DNA of 64,000 nt from Conexibacter woesei Iso977N (GTDB lineage: Bacteria > Actinomycetota > Thermoleophilia > Solirubrobacterales > Solirubrobacteraceae). The DNA lies in the NCBI RefSeq assembly GCF_000424625.1, contig NZ_AUKG01000001.1, positions 682,001 through 746,000 of the forward strand, read 5' to 3'. The position numbers and the translations under genes are program-made. Under the pieces are notes generated by a model that worked only from the letters and a program-made list of their open reading frames with translations, made no database searches and had not been told where the DNA came from. Shown one piece after another: positions 42,468-51,563 of the stretch (position 1 is its first letter; each line of letters starts with the position of its first letter).

Positions 42468-43940
42468 GTGCGAGTCCCGCTTCGCATGCCCGAAACGAGC
42501 CCCGCCTCGCTCCTGCGCATCACCGGCTTGCGTGCCACGCCGCCGGTCATCGAGGAGTCCCCCACCGTCAACCCAGACGTGATGCGCCGCGACCGGCGTT
42601 ACCGGCGCAGCCTCGCGCTGGCCGATTGCCTGTCGGCGCTCGTCGCGCTGCTGCTGTGCGCCAACGTCTTCGGCGCCGACCAGCTCAGCCTCAACGTGCT
42701 CTGGGGGCTGCCGCTCGTCGTCATCGCCTGCAAGCTCAGCGGCCTCTACGACCGCGACGAGCTGGTCATCCACAAGACGACGCTCGACGAGGCGCCCGCG
42801 CTGTTCCAGCTGTCGGCGCTCTACACGCTCGCGGTCTGGATGCTCGACGGCGTGCTGCTCAACGGCCCGCTCGACAAGGGCCAGGCCGTGATCCTGCTGG
42901 CCGCGCTGTTCGTCCTGGGGCTCGTCTTCCGCCGTGTGGCGCGCTCGATGGCGGCGCGCGCGGTCGAGGAGGAGCGGCTGCTGGTCATCGGCGACGCGGC
43001 GTCCTACGCGCGCATCGAGGCCAAGCTGGAGGCGGCGTCACGTGCGCACGCCAAGCTGGTGGGCCGGATGTCGCTGCAGCGCGTCTCCGACGTCACGGCC
43101 GACGAGCGCCCGGTCGACGAGCGCACGCTGGCGGCGATGATCCGCGGGCTCCACGCGCACCGGATCCTGGTCGTCCCGAGCCAGACCAACCCGCAGGTCA
43201 CGCTCGACGTCATCCGCGCGACCAAGGCGCTCGGCGTCCGCGTCAGCATCCTGCCGCACGTCTTCGACGTCGTCGGTCAGTCGGTGGTCTTCGACGACCT
43301 CGGCGGCATGACGATCATGGGCGTGCGCGAGTTCGCCCTGGGACGCTCCTCGCAGCTGGTCAAGCGCGCCTTCGACCTGATCGGCGCGACGCTCGGACTG
43401 CTGCTGGTCGCCCCCGTGCTGGCCGTCGTCGCGCTGCTCGTCAAGCTCGGCTCGCCCGGCCCGATCCTGTTCCGCCAGGAGCGGATCGGCCGCGACGGCC
43501 GGCCGTTCCGGATCTACAAGTTCCGCTCGATGGTCGCCGACGCCGAGGCTCAGAAGGACGAGCTGCACGCGCTCAACGAGGCGGTCGGGCTGTTCAAGAT
43601 CGCCGAGGACCCGCGTGTCACGCGCGTCGGGCGGATCCTGCGCAAGACGTCGCTGGACGAGCTGCCGCAGCTGCTCAACGTGCTGCGCGGCGAGATGTCG
43701 CTGGTCGGCCCGCGCCCGCTGATCTACAGCGAGGACAAGACGATCACCGGCTACGACCGCCGCCGCCTGCGCCTGACGCCGGGCATGACCGGCCACTGGC
43801 AGATCATGGGCTCCTCGCGCGTCCCGATGCACGAGATGGTCAAGCTCGACTACGTGTACGTGACGACGTGGTCGCTGTTCGAGGACGTCAAGATCCTCAC
43901 GCGCACCATCCCCTACATGTTGGCCAGGCGGGGGATGTAG
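42468..43940 (+). CDS. Exopolysaccharide priming polyprenyl glycosylphosphotransferase (copy 1)
   Basis: A 490-residue enzyme that transfers a sugar phosphate from a nucleotide sugar to undecaprenyl phosphate, the first step of repeat-unit synthesis. About four membrane helices (70-170) are followed by a Rossmann-like CoA_binding_3 domain ([38 protein letters not shown]). After a further hydrophobic hairpin ([26 protein letters not shown]) comes the catalytic domain: [44 protein letters not shown], and [15 protein letters not shown] 42468 matches the start context of copy 2 (both begin GTGCGAG). The copies are about two-thirds identical by eye. Confidence 0.92.
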   Translation: MRVPLRMPETSPASLLRITGLRATPPVIEESPTVNPDVMRRDRRYRRSLALADCLSALVALLLCANVFGADQLSLNVLWGLPLVVIACKLSGLYDRDELVIHKTTLDEAPALFQLSALYTLAVWMLDGVLLNGPLDKGQAVILLAALFVLGLVFRRVARSMAARAVEEERLLVIGDAASYARIEAKLEAASRAHAKLVGRMSLQRVSDVTADERPVDERTLAAMIRGLHAHRILVVPSQTNPQVTLDVIRATKALGVRVSILPHVFDVVGQSVVFDDLGGMTIMGVREFALGRSSQLVKRAFDLIGATLGLLLVAPVLAVVALLVKLGSPGPILFRQERIGRDGRPFRIYKFRSMVADAEAQKDELHALNEAVGLFKIAEDPRVTRVGRILRKTSLDELPQLLNVLRGEMSLVGPRPLIYSEDKTITGYDRRRLRLTPGMTGHWQIMGSSRVPMHEMVKLDYVYVTTWSLFEDVKILTRTIPYMLARRGM

Positions 43941-44115
43941 CACCACGCCACTCAGCGCTTTATGGGGAGGGCTTGAGTGGACGAATGGTCGGGGCCGAAC
44001 GGGCCCAATGGACCTGGAAATGCAGCGTTGCCCCTAGTACCGTCAGGCAGCCCCGTCCAGGGAAGGGACGGGGCGAATCAGGTCCAGCGCCCATCTGTTA
44101 CGGAAGACGACCCAC
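43941..44115 (+). promoter_or_regulatory. Leader of the second priming transferase with strong hairpin
   Basis: These 175 bases separate the tandem priming genes. A perfect 9-bp stem, GCCCCGTCC (44050-44058) and GGACGGGGC (44066-44074), with a 7-nt loop ends 41 nt before GTG 44116. A weaker G/C-rich stem lies around 43986-44013. No T tract follows, so regulation by RNA structure is as likely as termination of the upstream transcript. Confidence 0.45.
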
Positions 44116-45582
44116 GTGCGAGCAACAGCATCTGCGGAGCGCGGCGCCGGAGCCCTGCGCCGCATCGCCCGGCTGCGCCACCATGCCCCGCTGATCGCCG
44201 AGGCGCCGGAGCTCCATCCGGGGATCGTCGACCGGGATCGCCGGTACCGCTATCGCCTCGCCATCGCCGACGCCCTGTCGGCGCTGACGGCGCTCGTGCT
44301 GTGCGCGTCGCTGGGCGGGGGCGGGCACGTCCAGGTCGGCGTGCTGCTCGGCCTGCCGCTGGCGGTCGTCGCGTCCAAGCTGCGCGGCCTCTACGACCGC
44401 GATCCGCTGCTGGTGCGCAAGACGACGCTCGACGAGGCGCCCACCCTCTTCCAGCTCGCGACGTTCTACACGCTGATCGTGTGGCTCGCCGACGAGCCGC
44501 TGCTCGGCGCGCCGATGGGCAAGCTCCAGGCGCTGGTCCTGTGGGCCGCGCTGTTCACGTTCGGGCTGACGTTCCGCCACATCGCGCGCATCGTCGCCGC
44601 GCGCCGCGTCCCGGCCGAGCGCCTGCTGATGATCGGCGACGCCGACAGCTACGCGCGCATCGACCACAAGCTCGAGATGGGCGCGATCAACGCCAGGCTC
44701 GTCGGCCGCATGTCGCTGCGCCGCGTCTCGGACCTCTCGGTCGAGGAGCGCCCGGTCGACGAGGACACGCTCGCCGACGCGATCCGCTCGGTCCGGGCGG
44801 ACCGCATCCTGGTCGTCCCGAGCCAGACCAACCCGCAGGTCACGCTCGACGTCATCCGCGCCACGAAGGCGCTCGGCGTCCGCATCTCGATCGTCCCGCA
44901 CGTCTTCGACGTCGTCGGCCACTCGGTCGTCTTCGACGACCTCGGCGGCATGACGCTGCTCGGCGTCCGCGAGTTCGCGCTGGCGCGGTCGTCGGGGCTG
45001 ATCAAGCGCCTGTTCGACCTGGCCGGCGCGATCGCCGGGCTGATGGTCGTCGGGCCGTTCCTGCTGCTGGCCGCGCTGGCGATCAAGCTCGACTCGCCGG
45101 GCCCGGTCTTCTTCCGCCAGGAGCGCATCGGCCGCCACGGCAGGTCGTTCCGGATCTTCAAGCTGCGCACGATGGACGCCGACGCCGAGGCGCAGAAGGC
45201 CGGGCTGGAGCTCGACAACGAGGCCAGGGGCCTGTTCAAGATCGCCGACGACCCGCGCGTCACGCGCGTCGGGCGGATCCTGCGCAAGACGTCCCTGGAC
45301 GAGCTGCCGCAGCTGCTGAACGTGCTGCGCGGCGAGATGTCGATGGTCGGCCCGCGACCGCTGATCGCCAGCGAGGACGAGACGATCACCGGCTACGACC
45401 GCCGCCGCCTCGCGCTCACGCCGGGCATGACGGGGCACTGGCAGATCATGGGCTCGGCGCGGGTGCCGATGCACGAGATGGTCAAGATCGACTACCTCTA
45501 CGTGACCACGTGGAGCCTGTTCGGCGACCTGAAGATCCTGCTGCGCACCGTCCCCTACATGTTGGCCCGGCGCGGGCAGTAG
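44116..45582 (+). CDS. Exopolysaccharide priming polyprenyl glycosylphosphotransferase (copy 2)
   Basis: A 488-residue protein with the same architecture as copy 1: membrane helices in the first 150 residues (ADALSALTALVLCASLGG), the nucleotide-binding-like domain with [22 protein letters not shown] (identical in both copies), the hydrophobic hairpin, and the catalytic block [39 protein letters not shown]. Differences lie mainly in the N-terminal region and near the acceptor loop, so the copies may prime different chains or be expressed at different times. The start is GTG 44116, reading MRATASAERG. Confidence 0.92.
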   Translation: MRATASAERGAGALRRIARLRHHAPLIAEAPELHPGIVDRDRRYRYRLAIADALSALTALVLCASLGGGGHVQVGVLLGLPLAVVASKLRGLYDRDPLLVRKTTLDEAPTLFQLATFYTLIVWLADEPLLGAPMGKLQALVLWAALFTFGLTFRHIARIVAARRVPAERLLMIGDADSYARIDHKLEMGAINARLVGRMSLRRVSDLSVEERPVDEDTLADAIRSVRADRILVVPSQTNPQVTLDVIRATKALGVRISIVPHVFDVVGHSVVFDDLGGMTLLGVREFALARSSGLIKRLFDLAGAIAGLMVVGPFLLLAALAIKLDSPGPVFFRQERIGRHGRSFRIFKLRTMDADAEAQKAGLELDNEARGLFKIADDPRVTRVGRILRKTSLDELPQLLNVLRGEMSMVGPRPLIASEDETITGYDRRRLALTPGMTGHWQIMGSARVPMHEMVKIDYLYVTTWSLFGDLKILLRTVPYMLARRGQ

Positions 45583-45629
45583 CCGTCGCAGGGCGCCGCG
45601 GCACGCGACGGGCTACCGTTGCCCGTCGC

Positions 45630-46154
45630 ATGACCGTCGTCCCCGCGGCCACCAACGCCTTCGCGCGCGCTGATCGCGCGCTGCTGCGCGTGGCCCGGAC
45701 CGCGGGCCACACGCCCGCGCGCGAGCGGCGCGTGCGCGCCTTCTCCAAGCTCGGCGAGCACGCCGCCGTCTGGCTCGCGCTCGGCGCGGTGGGCGCCGCC
45801 CGCGACACGGCGCGGCGCAGGCAGTGGCTCACCGCCACCGGCACGGTCGCCGCGGCGTACGTCGCCAACACCGGGATCAAGTTCGTGGTCAAGCGCCGGC
45901 GGCCCCAGCTCGACGGCCTCCCGGCGTTGATCTCCACCCCCACCCAGCTCAGCTTCCCCTCCGCCCACGCCAGCAGCAGCTTCGCCGCCGCGCGCGGCTT
46001 CGCGCCGCTGCTCGGCCGCCGCGGCAAGGCCTACATCTACCCCGCCGCCACCGCGATGGCGGCGTCGCGCGTCTACCTCGGCGTGCACTACCCCTCGGAC
46101 ATCCTCGCCGGCGCGCTGCTCGGCACCCTGATCGCAGGAGCAACAACTTCATGA
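45630..46154 (+). CDS. PAP2-family phosphatase
   Basis: A 174-residue membrane phosphatase. The three-part signature is present: K84...RRP (KFVVKRRRP), PSAH at 110-113, and SRVYLGVHYPSD at 146-157 with H153 as nucleophile. Three or four hydrophobic stretches surround these. It could dephosphorylate undecaprenyl pyrophosphate released by Wzy and so recycle the lipid carrier used by the two priming enzymes just upstream; this is inference from position. ATG 45630 follows TACCGT (45614-45619) by 10 nt. Its stop overlaps the ychF start by 4 nt. Confidence 0.9.
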   Translation: MTVVPAATNAFARADRALLRVARTAGHTPARERRVRAFSKLGEHAAVWLALGAVGAARDTARRRQWLTATGTVAAAYVANTGIKFVVKRRRPQLDGLPALISTPTQLSFPSAHASSSFAAARGFAPLLGRRGKAYIYPAATAMAASRVYLGVHYPSDILAGALLGTLIAGATTS

Positions 46155-47230
46155 AGGTCGGCATCGTCGGCATGCCCAACGCGGGCAAGTCATCGCTCTT
46201 CAACGCCCTCACCAAGGCGGGCGCCGAAGCGGCGAACTACCCGTTCACCACGATCGAGCCCAACGTCGCGATCGTCCCGGTCCACGACCACCGGATGACC
46301 AAGTTGTCGCTCTTGCTGAGCTCCAAGGAGGTCGTGTGGGACACGATCTCCTTCCACGACATCGCCGGCCTCGTCAAGGGCGCGTCCGAGGGCGAAGGCC
46401 TGGGCAACAAGTTCCTGGCCAACATCCGCGAGACCGACGCGATCGTCCACGTCGTCCGCGCCCACAACGACGACTCGATCCTGCACTCCGAGGGCTCCGT
46501 CGACCCGATGCGCGACATCGAGACGATCGAGACCGAGCTGATCTACGCCGATCTCGAGCAGGCCGAGCGGCGAGTCGAGCGCGTCGCCAGGCAGGCCAAG
46601 TCCGGCGACAAGGAGGCGCAGGCCGAGGAGGCGTGGCTGCGCGACGTGATCGCCGCGCTGCAGGCGGGCGAGACGGTCCGGACCGTCCCGGTCCCCGACG
46701 CCGCGCCGGAGGCGATGCGCAACCTCGCGCCGCTGACGTCCAAGCCGGTGCTGTTCGTCGCCAACGTCGACGAGGGCAGCGACGAGGTCCCGGAGGGCAT
46801 CCAGGCCCACGCCGACGCGCTCGGCTTCAAGGCCGTGGCGATCTCCTCGCGGCTGGAGGCCGAGCTGAGCGAGATGGACGAGGACGACGCCCGCGAGATG
46901 CGCGCCGACCTCGGCGTCAGCGAGTCCGGCCTGGACCGCGTGTCGCAGGGCGCGTTCGCGCTGCTGGACCTCAACTCGTTCTTCACCGCGGGCGAGGGCA
47001 CGATCGCCCAGACCTGGCACCTGAAGGACGGGCTCACGGCGTGGCACGCCGCGGGCGCGATCCACACCGACATCCAGAAGGGCTTCGTCCGGGCCGAGGT
47101 CATCGGCTGGGAGGCGCTGCTCGACGCCGGCGGCTTCGCGGGCGCCCGCGAGCGCGGAACGCTGCGGCTGGAGGGGCGCGACTACGTGATGCGCGACGGC
47201 GACGTGATCAACGTCAAGTTCACGCCCTAG
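46151..47230 (+). CDS. ychF: Redox-regulated ATPase YchF (Obg family)
   Basis: A 359-residue translation-associated P-loop protein. G1 is GMPNAGKSS (7-15), followed by the switch region NYPFTTIEPN and DIAGLVKGASEGEGLGNKFL, and the G4 position NVDEGSD, which differs from NKxD and explains the ATP preference of the family. The C-terminal TGS domain starts near 280 (LDLNSFFTAGEGTIAQTWHL) and ends DGDVINVKF. The ATGA overlap with the PAP2 gene makes them a translational unit, although YchF is a housekeeping gene. About 155 untranslated bases follow. Confidence 0.95.
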   Translation: MKVGIVGMPNAGKSSLFNALTKAGAEAANYPFTTIEPNVAIVPVHDHRMTKLSLLLSSKEVVWDTISFHDIAGLVKGASEGEGLGNKFLANIRETDAIVHVVRAHNDDSILHSEGSVDPMRDIETIETELIYADLEQAERRVERVARQAKSGDKEAQAEEAWLRDVIAALQAGETVRTVPVPDAAPEAMRNLAPLTSKPVLFVANVDEGSDEVPEGIQAHADALGFKAVAISSRLEAELSEMDEDDAREMRADLGVSESGLDRVSQGAFALLDLNSFFTAGEGTIAQTWHLKDGLTAWHAAGAIHTDIQKGFVRAEVIGWEALLDAGGFAGARERGTLRLEGRDYVMRDGDVINVKFTP

Positions 47231-47385
47231 CCCGGGCTCAGGCCCTAACGGCGTCCGGTGTCCTAGGGCTGACACGTCACCCATCTGGGGCATCGTTATC
47301 CCTCATTTTGGCCCCGGGCCGTGAGTAGTGTGGCCTCTACCGGAGGTCGGTGCGGCGATCTCCCCGATGGATGAAAGGGCCACGT

Positions 47386-47574
47386 ATGGCCGAAGCCCAA
47401 TGGGTGTGCTTGGAGCGGCAAAGGGGCCGTGTCCAGCGGGTCACCCTGCTCGATGACGATCTCCGGGTGATCGCGACGCATGAGCGCGAGCCCGGCGAGG
47501 CGCCGGATGACATCCAGCTGATGCGCGCGGTCGAGGTGACGGGCCTCACGGCCGCCCTCGAAGCCGCGGGCTGA
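47386..47574 (+). CDS. Small protein of unknown function
   Basis: A 62-residue soluble protein (MAEAQWVCLERQRGRVQRVTLLDDDLRVIATHEREPG...; only its first part quoted) with three predicted strands, one Cys, and an acidic C-terminal half ending in LTAALEAAG. AAAGGG lies about 8 nt before ATG 47386; ATG 47371 in the same frame is possible. The upstream 155 bases hold no other gene. It sits alone between ychF and the cupin gene. Family not recognised. Confidence 0.55.
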   Translation: MAEAQWVCLERQRGRVQRVTLLDDDLRVIATHEREPGEAPDDIQLMRAVEVTGLTAALEAAG

Positions 47575-47602
47575 GCCCGCGGTCGGGTACAACAGGAGGG
47601 GA

Positions 47603-47968
47603 ATGGACTTCCCCCGACGCGTCGAGAAGCCCTGGGGCTATGAGCTCTGGTACGCCCACACCGACCGCTATGCCGGCAAGATCCTGCACGTGGAGGCCGG
47701 GCATCGGCTGTCGCTGCAGTACCACGACGTCAAGGACGAGAGCAACTACCTGCTCTCCGGCCGGCTGAAGCTGATCAAGGGCCCGACGGTCGACGACCTC
47801 ACGGAGACCGAGATCGGGCCGGGCGAGGTGTGGCGCAACCTGCCGGGTGAGGTGCACACGATCGAGGCGATCGAGGACGCGGACGTCCTGGAGGTCTCGA
47901 CGCCGGAGCTCGACGACGTCGTGCGACTTTCGGACAGTTACGGTCGCGAGGGCACTACGGCACACTGA
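47603..47968 (+). CDS. Cupin-domain protein of mannose-6-phosphate isomerase type II kind
   Basis: A 121-residue single-domain cupin. VEKPWGYELWYAHTDRYAGKILHVEAGHRLSLQYHDVKDESNYLLSG matches in sequence the C-terminal isomerase domain of bifunctional GMP/PMI enzymes, with metal ligands His, Gln and His in AGHRLSLQYH and a later His in GEVHTIEA. It may interconvert mannose and fructose 6-phosphates or just bind a sugar phosphate. If an isomerase, it could feed mannose donors to the polysaccharide locus upstream. AGGAGGGG lies 4-11 nt before ATG 47603. Confidence 0.85.
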   Translation: MDFPRRVEKPWGYELWYAHTDRYAGKILHVEAGHRLSLQYHDVKDESNYLLSGRLKLIKGPTVDDLTETEIGPGEVWRNLPGEVHTIEAIEDADVLEVSTPELDDVVRLSDSYGREGTTAH

Positions 47969-47972
47969 CCGT

Positions 47973-48422
47973 GTGAAGCGGATCGCCTTGGCGCTGTTGG
48001 TCGTGGTGGTCCTACTGGGCGGCGTCGCCGCGGCGGTCGGTGCGCCGGGCGCGTACCAGAGGTACCCGCGGGTCGAGGTGCTGTGGCCGAAGCAGCAGGC
48101 GAGGGCGCCGGGGTGGACGAGGCCGTGCTGGTACACGGCGCGGTGGACCGACAAGACGTACTGCGAGCACGTCTCGGGCCGGGTCGTGTGGGTCCAGAGG
48201 AAGGACCCGGACGGCGATGGCGATCGGCACGTCCTGATCGCCGGGCACTACCGGCTGCGGATCGTGAAGATGGCGGTGTCGATGCCGATCCCGGGGCTGC
48301 CGAGGGTCGGGACGAAGGTCGACGCGGTCGGGTGGTTGATGCGCGGCGGCAGCGGCCACGAGGAGATCAACTCGCAGCGTGTGAGCTGGGGCGGGCGCAG
48401 CTGGACGACGCAGGCGGGTTAG
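47973..48422 (+). CDS. Membrane-anchored or secreted protein of unknown function
   Basis: A 149-residue protein with an N-terminal hydrophobic helix (IALALLVVVVLLGGVAAAVG, about 4-23). The exported part is Trp- and Lys-rich, with two Cys (PCWYTARW and TYCEHVSG) that may pair, and DPDGDGD resembling a calcium-type acidic loop followed by RHVLIAGHYRLRIVKM. The start is GTG 47973, 4 nt after the cupin stop, so co-transcription is likely. Its stop overlaps by 3 nt the stop of the convergent GH2 gene. Family not recognised. Confidence 0.65.
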   Translation: MKRIALALLVVVVLLGGVAAAVGAPGAYQRYPRVEVLWPKQQARAPGWTRPCWYTARWTDKTYCEHVSGRVVWVQRKDPDGDGDRHVLIAGHYRLRIVKMAVSMPIPGLPRVGTKVDAVGWLMRGGSGHEEINSQRVSWGGRSWTTQAG

Positions 48423-50608
48423 GCGACCGCGGCGGGAACGCGGTCGCGCTCGCGGCGCGCGTCGGACGCGTGCAGCGACCCCGCGGCGTGCGCCTCTTCG
48501 AGCGCCAGCGCGTGGGCTCGCGCTGCGACCCGCGCCCGGCGGCGCGCGGCGCGGCGGGCGTCGCGGGCCTCCTCGAGGGCCACCAGGCGCCAGCCGCGGA
48601 AGGCCCACACGTCGACCAGCAGCAGGACGAAGACCGCCAGCAGGATCGCCAGCGCCACGCCGAAGCCGACCGGCCCGCGCTGGCCGTCCGGGACCCGCGT
48701 GCCCAGGGCGTACGCCACGTCGGCCGGCGACCGGTTCACGGCCGTCGACCTGATGTCCTTCTTGAGCACGTCGTAGGCCGGCTTGGGCCGCCCGTCGTAG
48801 GTGATCAGGCCCTTGTGGTGGATCGAGTCGCGGTCCGCGCCCGGGATCTCGGCGCCGCCGTCCCAGGCGGGCTTGATCGCGAACTCGCGCAGGGTCCAGT
48901 AGATCGCGCCACTCAGCGTCGGCGCGGCCGCGACCGCCTTCAGCACGTCCTGCGTGTAGAGCGACTGGAAGGCGTAGGTCTGCTTCTCGCTCGCCGGGCC
49001 GGTCATCGTCGCCTCGGCGCCGAACTCCGTCAGCACCAGCCCCGAGTTGGGGTACATCGTGCGCATCTGCGCCAGGTACGGCGCGAGCGACCGGATGTCG
49101 GCGGTCGAGTGCCCCGGCTTGCCCGGGTACCAGCCGAAGTACGAGTTGATCCCCAACAACGAGAACGCCGCGTAGGCGTTCTGGCGCGCGTAGCCGGGAT
49201 ACGAGAGCGTGTCGACCGACGTCGGCAGCGTGGGATCGAGGTCGAGCGTGGCTTCGCGCGCCGCGCTCAGGAAGGCTGCGGTGCCGGGCACCTTGTCCGG
49301 GATCACCGACAGCTCGTTGGCGACCGAGTGCGTGATCGTCGAGGGGTGGTCGCGCGTCTGCAGCACGGCCGCGCGGACGGTGCTGATCGCGACGTCGCGC
49401 TGGGCCTGCGTCTCCAGCAGCCGGTCGCGGTGGTAGATCGGCGCCTGCGACCAGACCATGATCCCGGCCTGGTCGAGCTTGGCCTGCAGCCGCTGGTCGA
49501 GCGCGTAGTGGGCCCGCGTGACGTTCGCGCCCACGGCCTTGAGCTGCGCCACGATCCCGTTGATGTCGCTGTCGGTCAGCGCGGGACCATGTCCATCAAC
49601 ATCCTCTTGGATCGACGCGCCGCGCAGCTCGACGGGCTGGTCGTTGACCTCCAACAACCCGTTCTGCACGGAGACCGTGCGCAGGCCGATGCGCGCGGAG
49701 TCGCGCTGCCAGACGGACCGCGAGCCGGTCGTCCCTGTGCTCAGCGACGCGCCGTAGAGCGCGGGGTGGCCGGGACCCCAGAGCTTGATGTCGCCCGTGA
49801 CCTTCACGCCGAAGCGGACGCGCGCGGTCTCGCCCGGAGCGAGGGCGCGCGAGGTCGCGGTGCCGGAACCGGCGGGCGCGCCGGACGGAGAGGAGAGGCG
49901 GGCCGCGAGGCGCGGCGTCACCGTCGCGGAACCGCGATTGGTCACCGACGCATCGACGGTCACCGTCCACGACCCGTCGGCGTTGCGCCGCGGCAGGAAC
50001 CCCGGCTGGTCCACGCTCAGCTGCCCCAGCGGGACCAGCGACGCCTGGCGCGTCATCCCGCCCCAGTTCCACCAGCCCTCGCGCGGCTCCTTGGCCTTGT
50101 GGTTGTCGGCACGGACCATCAGCTCGTGCGGCCTGCCGTCGCGCAGCTGCGGCAGCGCGACCGTGAACGGCGCGTAGGGATCGCTGTGCACGGCGACCCG
50201 CCGGCCATCCAGGAACACGTCCGCCACGCGGCGGACCTGCTCGAAGTGCACGCCCCAGTCGAACCCGGCGGGCGAGTCGGTCGGGCGTTGCAGGCGGATC
50301 CGGTACCAGCCCGTCGTGCCGTGGAACGTCCTGGCGTCCGGCTGCGGGTCGAAGGTGTGGGGCAGGTCGACGGCGCTCCACGTCGCGGCGCCGTGCCCGG
50401 CCTGCCAGCCGTCGCGCAGCCCGGCGTTCGCCGGATCCGGCGCGTACTCCCAGCCGGCGGAGTCCAGGTTGACCGCGCGCGGCGGCGCGACCGGCGCGAC
50501 CGGCGCGCCGGGCGCGGGCGCGGCGATGGCCGTCGCCGACCACGCCGTGCAAAGCAGCGCAACAACGGACCAGCATGCGGCGGCACGTCGCACCACGCGG
50601 GGGATCAT
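48419..50608 (-). CDS. Exported GH2-family glycosidase with C-terminal membrane helix
   Basis: A 729-residue glycoside hydrolase of the beta-galactosidase/glucuronidase/mannosidase superfamily. A signal peptide (SVVALLCTAWSATAIAAPAPG) precedes the sugar-binding jelly roll (about 45-210, WYRIRL and ADVFLDGRRVAVHSDPY), the Ig-like domain, and the TIM barrel starting ELRGASIQEDVDGHG. The acid/base is E432 (VANELS) and the nucleophile E528 (LTEFGAEA). Unusually it ends with a membrane helix (about 649-670) and an Arg/Ala-rich cytoplasmic tail of about 60 residues, so the enzyme is anchored on the outer face. I chose ATG 50608 (MIPRVVRRA) since the signal peptide begins there. A related gene starts at 62789. 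Confidence 0.87.
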   Translation of the reverse strand: MIPRVVRRAAACWSVVALLCTAWSATAIAAPAPGAPVAPVAPPRAVNLDSAGWEYAPDPANAGLRDGWQAGHGAATWSAVDLPHTFDPQPDARTFHGTTGWYRIRLQRPTDSPAGFDWGVHFEQVRRVADVFLDGRRVAVHSDPYAPFTVALPQLRDGRPHELMVRADNHKAKEPREGWWNWGGMTRQASLVPLGQLSVDQPGFLPRRNADGSWTVTVDASVTNRGSATVTPRLAARLSSPSGAPAGSGTATSRALAPGETARVRFGVKVTGDIKLWGPGHPALYGASLSTGTTGSRSVWQRDSARIGLRTVSVQNGLLEVNDQPVELRGASIQEDVDGHGPALTDSDINGIVAQLKAVGANVTRAHYALDQRLQAKLDQAGIMVWSQAPIYHRDRLLETQAQRDVAISTVRAAVLQTRDHPSTITHSVANELSVIPDKVPGTAAFLSAAREATLDLDPTLPTSVDTLSYPGYARQNAYAAFSLLGINSYFGWYPGKPGHSTADIRSLAPYLAQMRTMYPNSGLVLTEFGAEATMTGPASEKQTYAFQSLYTQDVLKAVAAAPTLSGAIYWTLREFAIKPAWDGGAEIPGADRDSIHHKGLITYDGRPKPAYDVLKKDIRSTAVNRSPADVAYALGTRVPDGQRGPVGFGVALAILLAVFVLLLVDVWAFRGWRLVALEEARDARRAARRRARVAARAHALALEEAHAAGSLHASDARRERDRVPAAVA

Positions 50609-50667
50609 CGCTGATGCATCGGCAGACGGTGCGAACGGCAACAGGCCTACGTTCGCCCGCGCACGAC

Positions 50668-51534
50668 CTACCCCTTCTGCGCCAACGCTTCCAAACGCCC
50701 CGCCAAGTTGCCCATCCCGCGGGCCGACGCGGCTGCTGCGGCGTCGCCGAACGTGGTCGGAGCGTCCTCCGGACATGCCACTTGGATCGGCTGCAGCGTC
50801 GCGATCTTGCGGAACTCGCGCAGCTCCTCAGCCTGATTCCGGAGCGCTGACGCGACCCTCGGCCTCTCCCTGTCGGCGTTGGCGATCGCGGTCTCCAGGT
50901 CCCCGTGCACCCGCAGGATCTCGCCCGCCGTCTTCTCGCCGATCCCCTTCGCGCCCGGGATCCCGTCGCTCGGATCGCCCCGCAGCGCGATGAAGTCCGG
51001 GACCTGGTCGGGCCGGATCCCGTACTTCTCCTTCACGCCCTTGATGTCCACGAGCTCCGGCCCGTCCCTGCCGCCACGCGGGTAGAGCACGCGCACCGAC
51101 TCGCCCACGCACTGGAACATGTCCCGGTCGCCGCTGAAGATCAGGCACGTCCCGCCGGCGGCGACCTCGACGACGGCGTAGGCGCCGAGCAGGTCGTCGG
51201 CCTCCAGGTCCCCCGCGTCCTCCCACGCCCACCCGAACGCGCCGAAGAACGCCGGCGCGTCGGCCCACTGCGGCGCCAGCTCGTCCGGGACCGGCGGCCG
51301 ATCCGCGTGGTACCTCGGCAGCGCCTCCACGCGGTAGGTCGCCGCCTCCGCGCCCGAGCACAGCACGACCGCGCGCGGCGCGTGGCGCTCGACCGCCCAC
51401 AGCACCTGGTTGGCGAACCCCAGCAGCGCGTTGACCGGCCGCCCGTCGGCGCCGGTGATCGACCTCGGCAGCCCGTAGTAGGCCCGGTACAGCAGCGAGG
51501 GCGCGTCGACGACGAGAAGCGGTCTATCAGCCAT
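50668..51534 (-). CDS. 5'-3' exonuclease (DNA polymerase I N-terminal type)
   Basis: A 288-residue FEN-type nuclease. LLVVDAPSLLYRAYYGLP begins the fold with the first Asp, AGDLEADDLLGAYA and IFSGDRDMFQCV supply the acidic metal ligands, and GDPSDGIPGAKGIGEKTAGEIL is the helix-hairpin-helix that binds DNA. It removes 5' flaps or RNA primers. It is a stand-alone protein not fused to a polymerase. ATG 51534 is divergent from the ubiB-type gene across 29 bases. GH2 lies 59 bases downstream on the same strand. Confidence 0.92.
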   Translation of the reverse strand: MADRPLLVVDAPSLLYRAYYGLPRSITGADGRPVNALLGFANQVLWAVERHAPRAVVLCSGAEAATYRVEALPRYHADRPPVPDELAPQWADAPAFFGAFGWAWEDAGDLEADDLLGAYAVVEVAAGGTCLIFSGDRDMFQCVGESVRVLYPRGGRDGPELVDIKGVKEKYGIRPDQVPDFIALRGDPSDGIPGAKGIGEKTAGEILRVHGDLETAIANADRERPRVASALRNQAEELREFRKIATLQPIQVACPEDAPTTFGDAAAAASARGMGNLAGRLEALAQKG

Positions 51535-51563
51535 GGAGCGTCGTACTCTGGCATGACCGCCTG

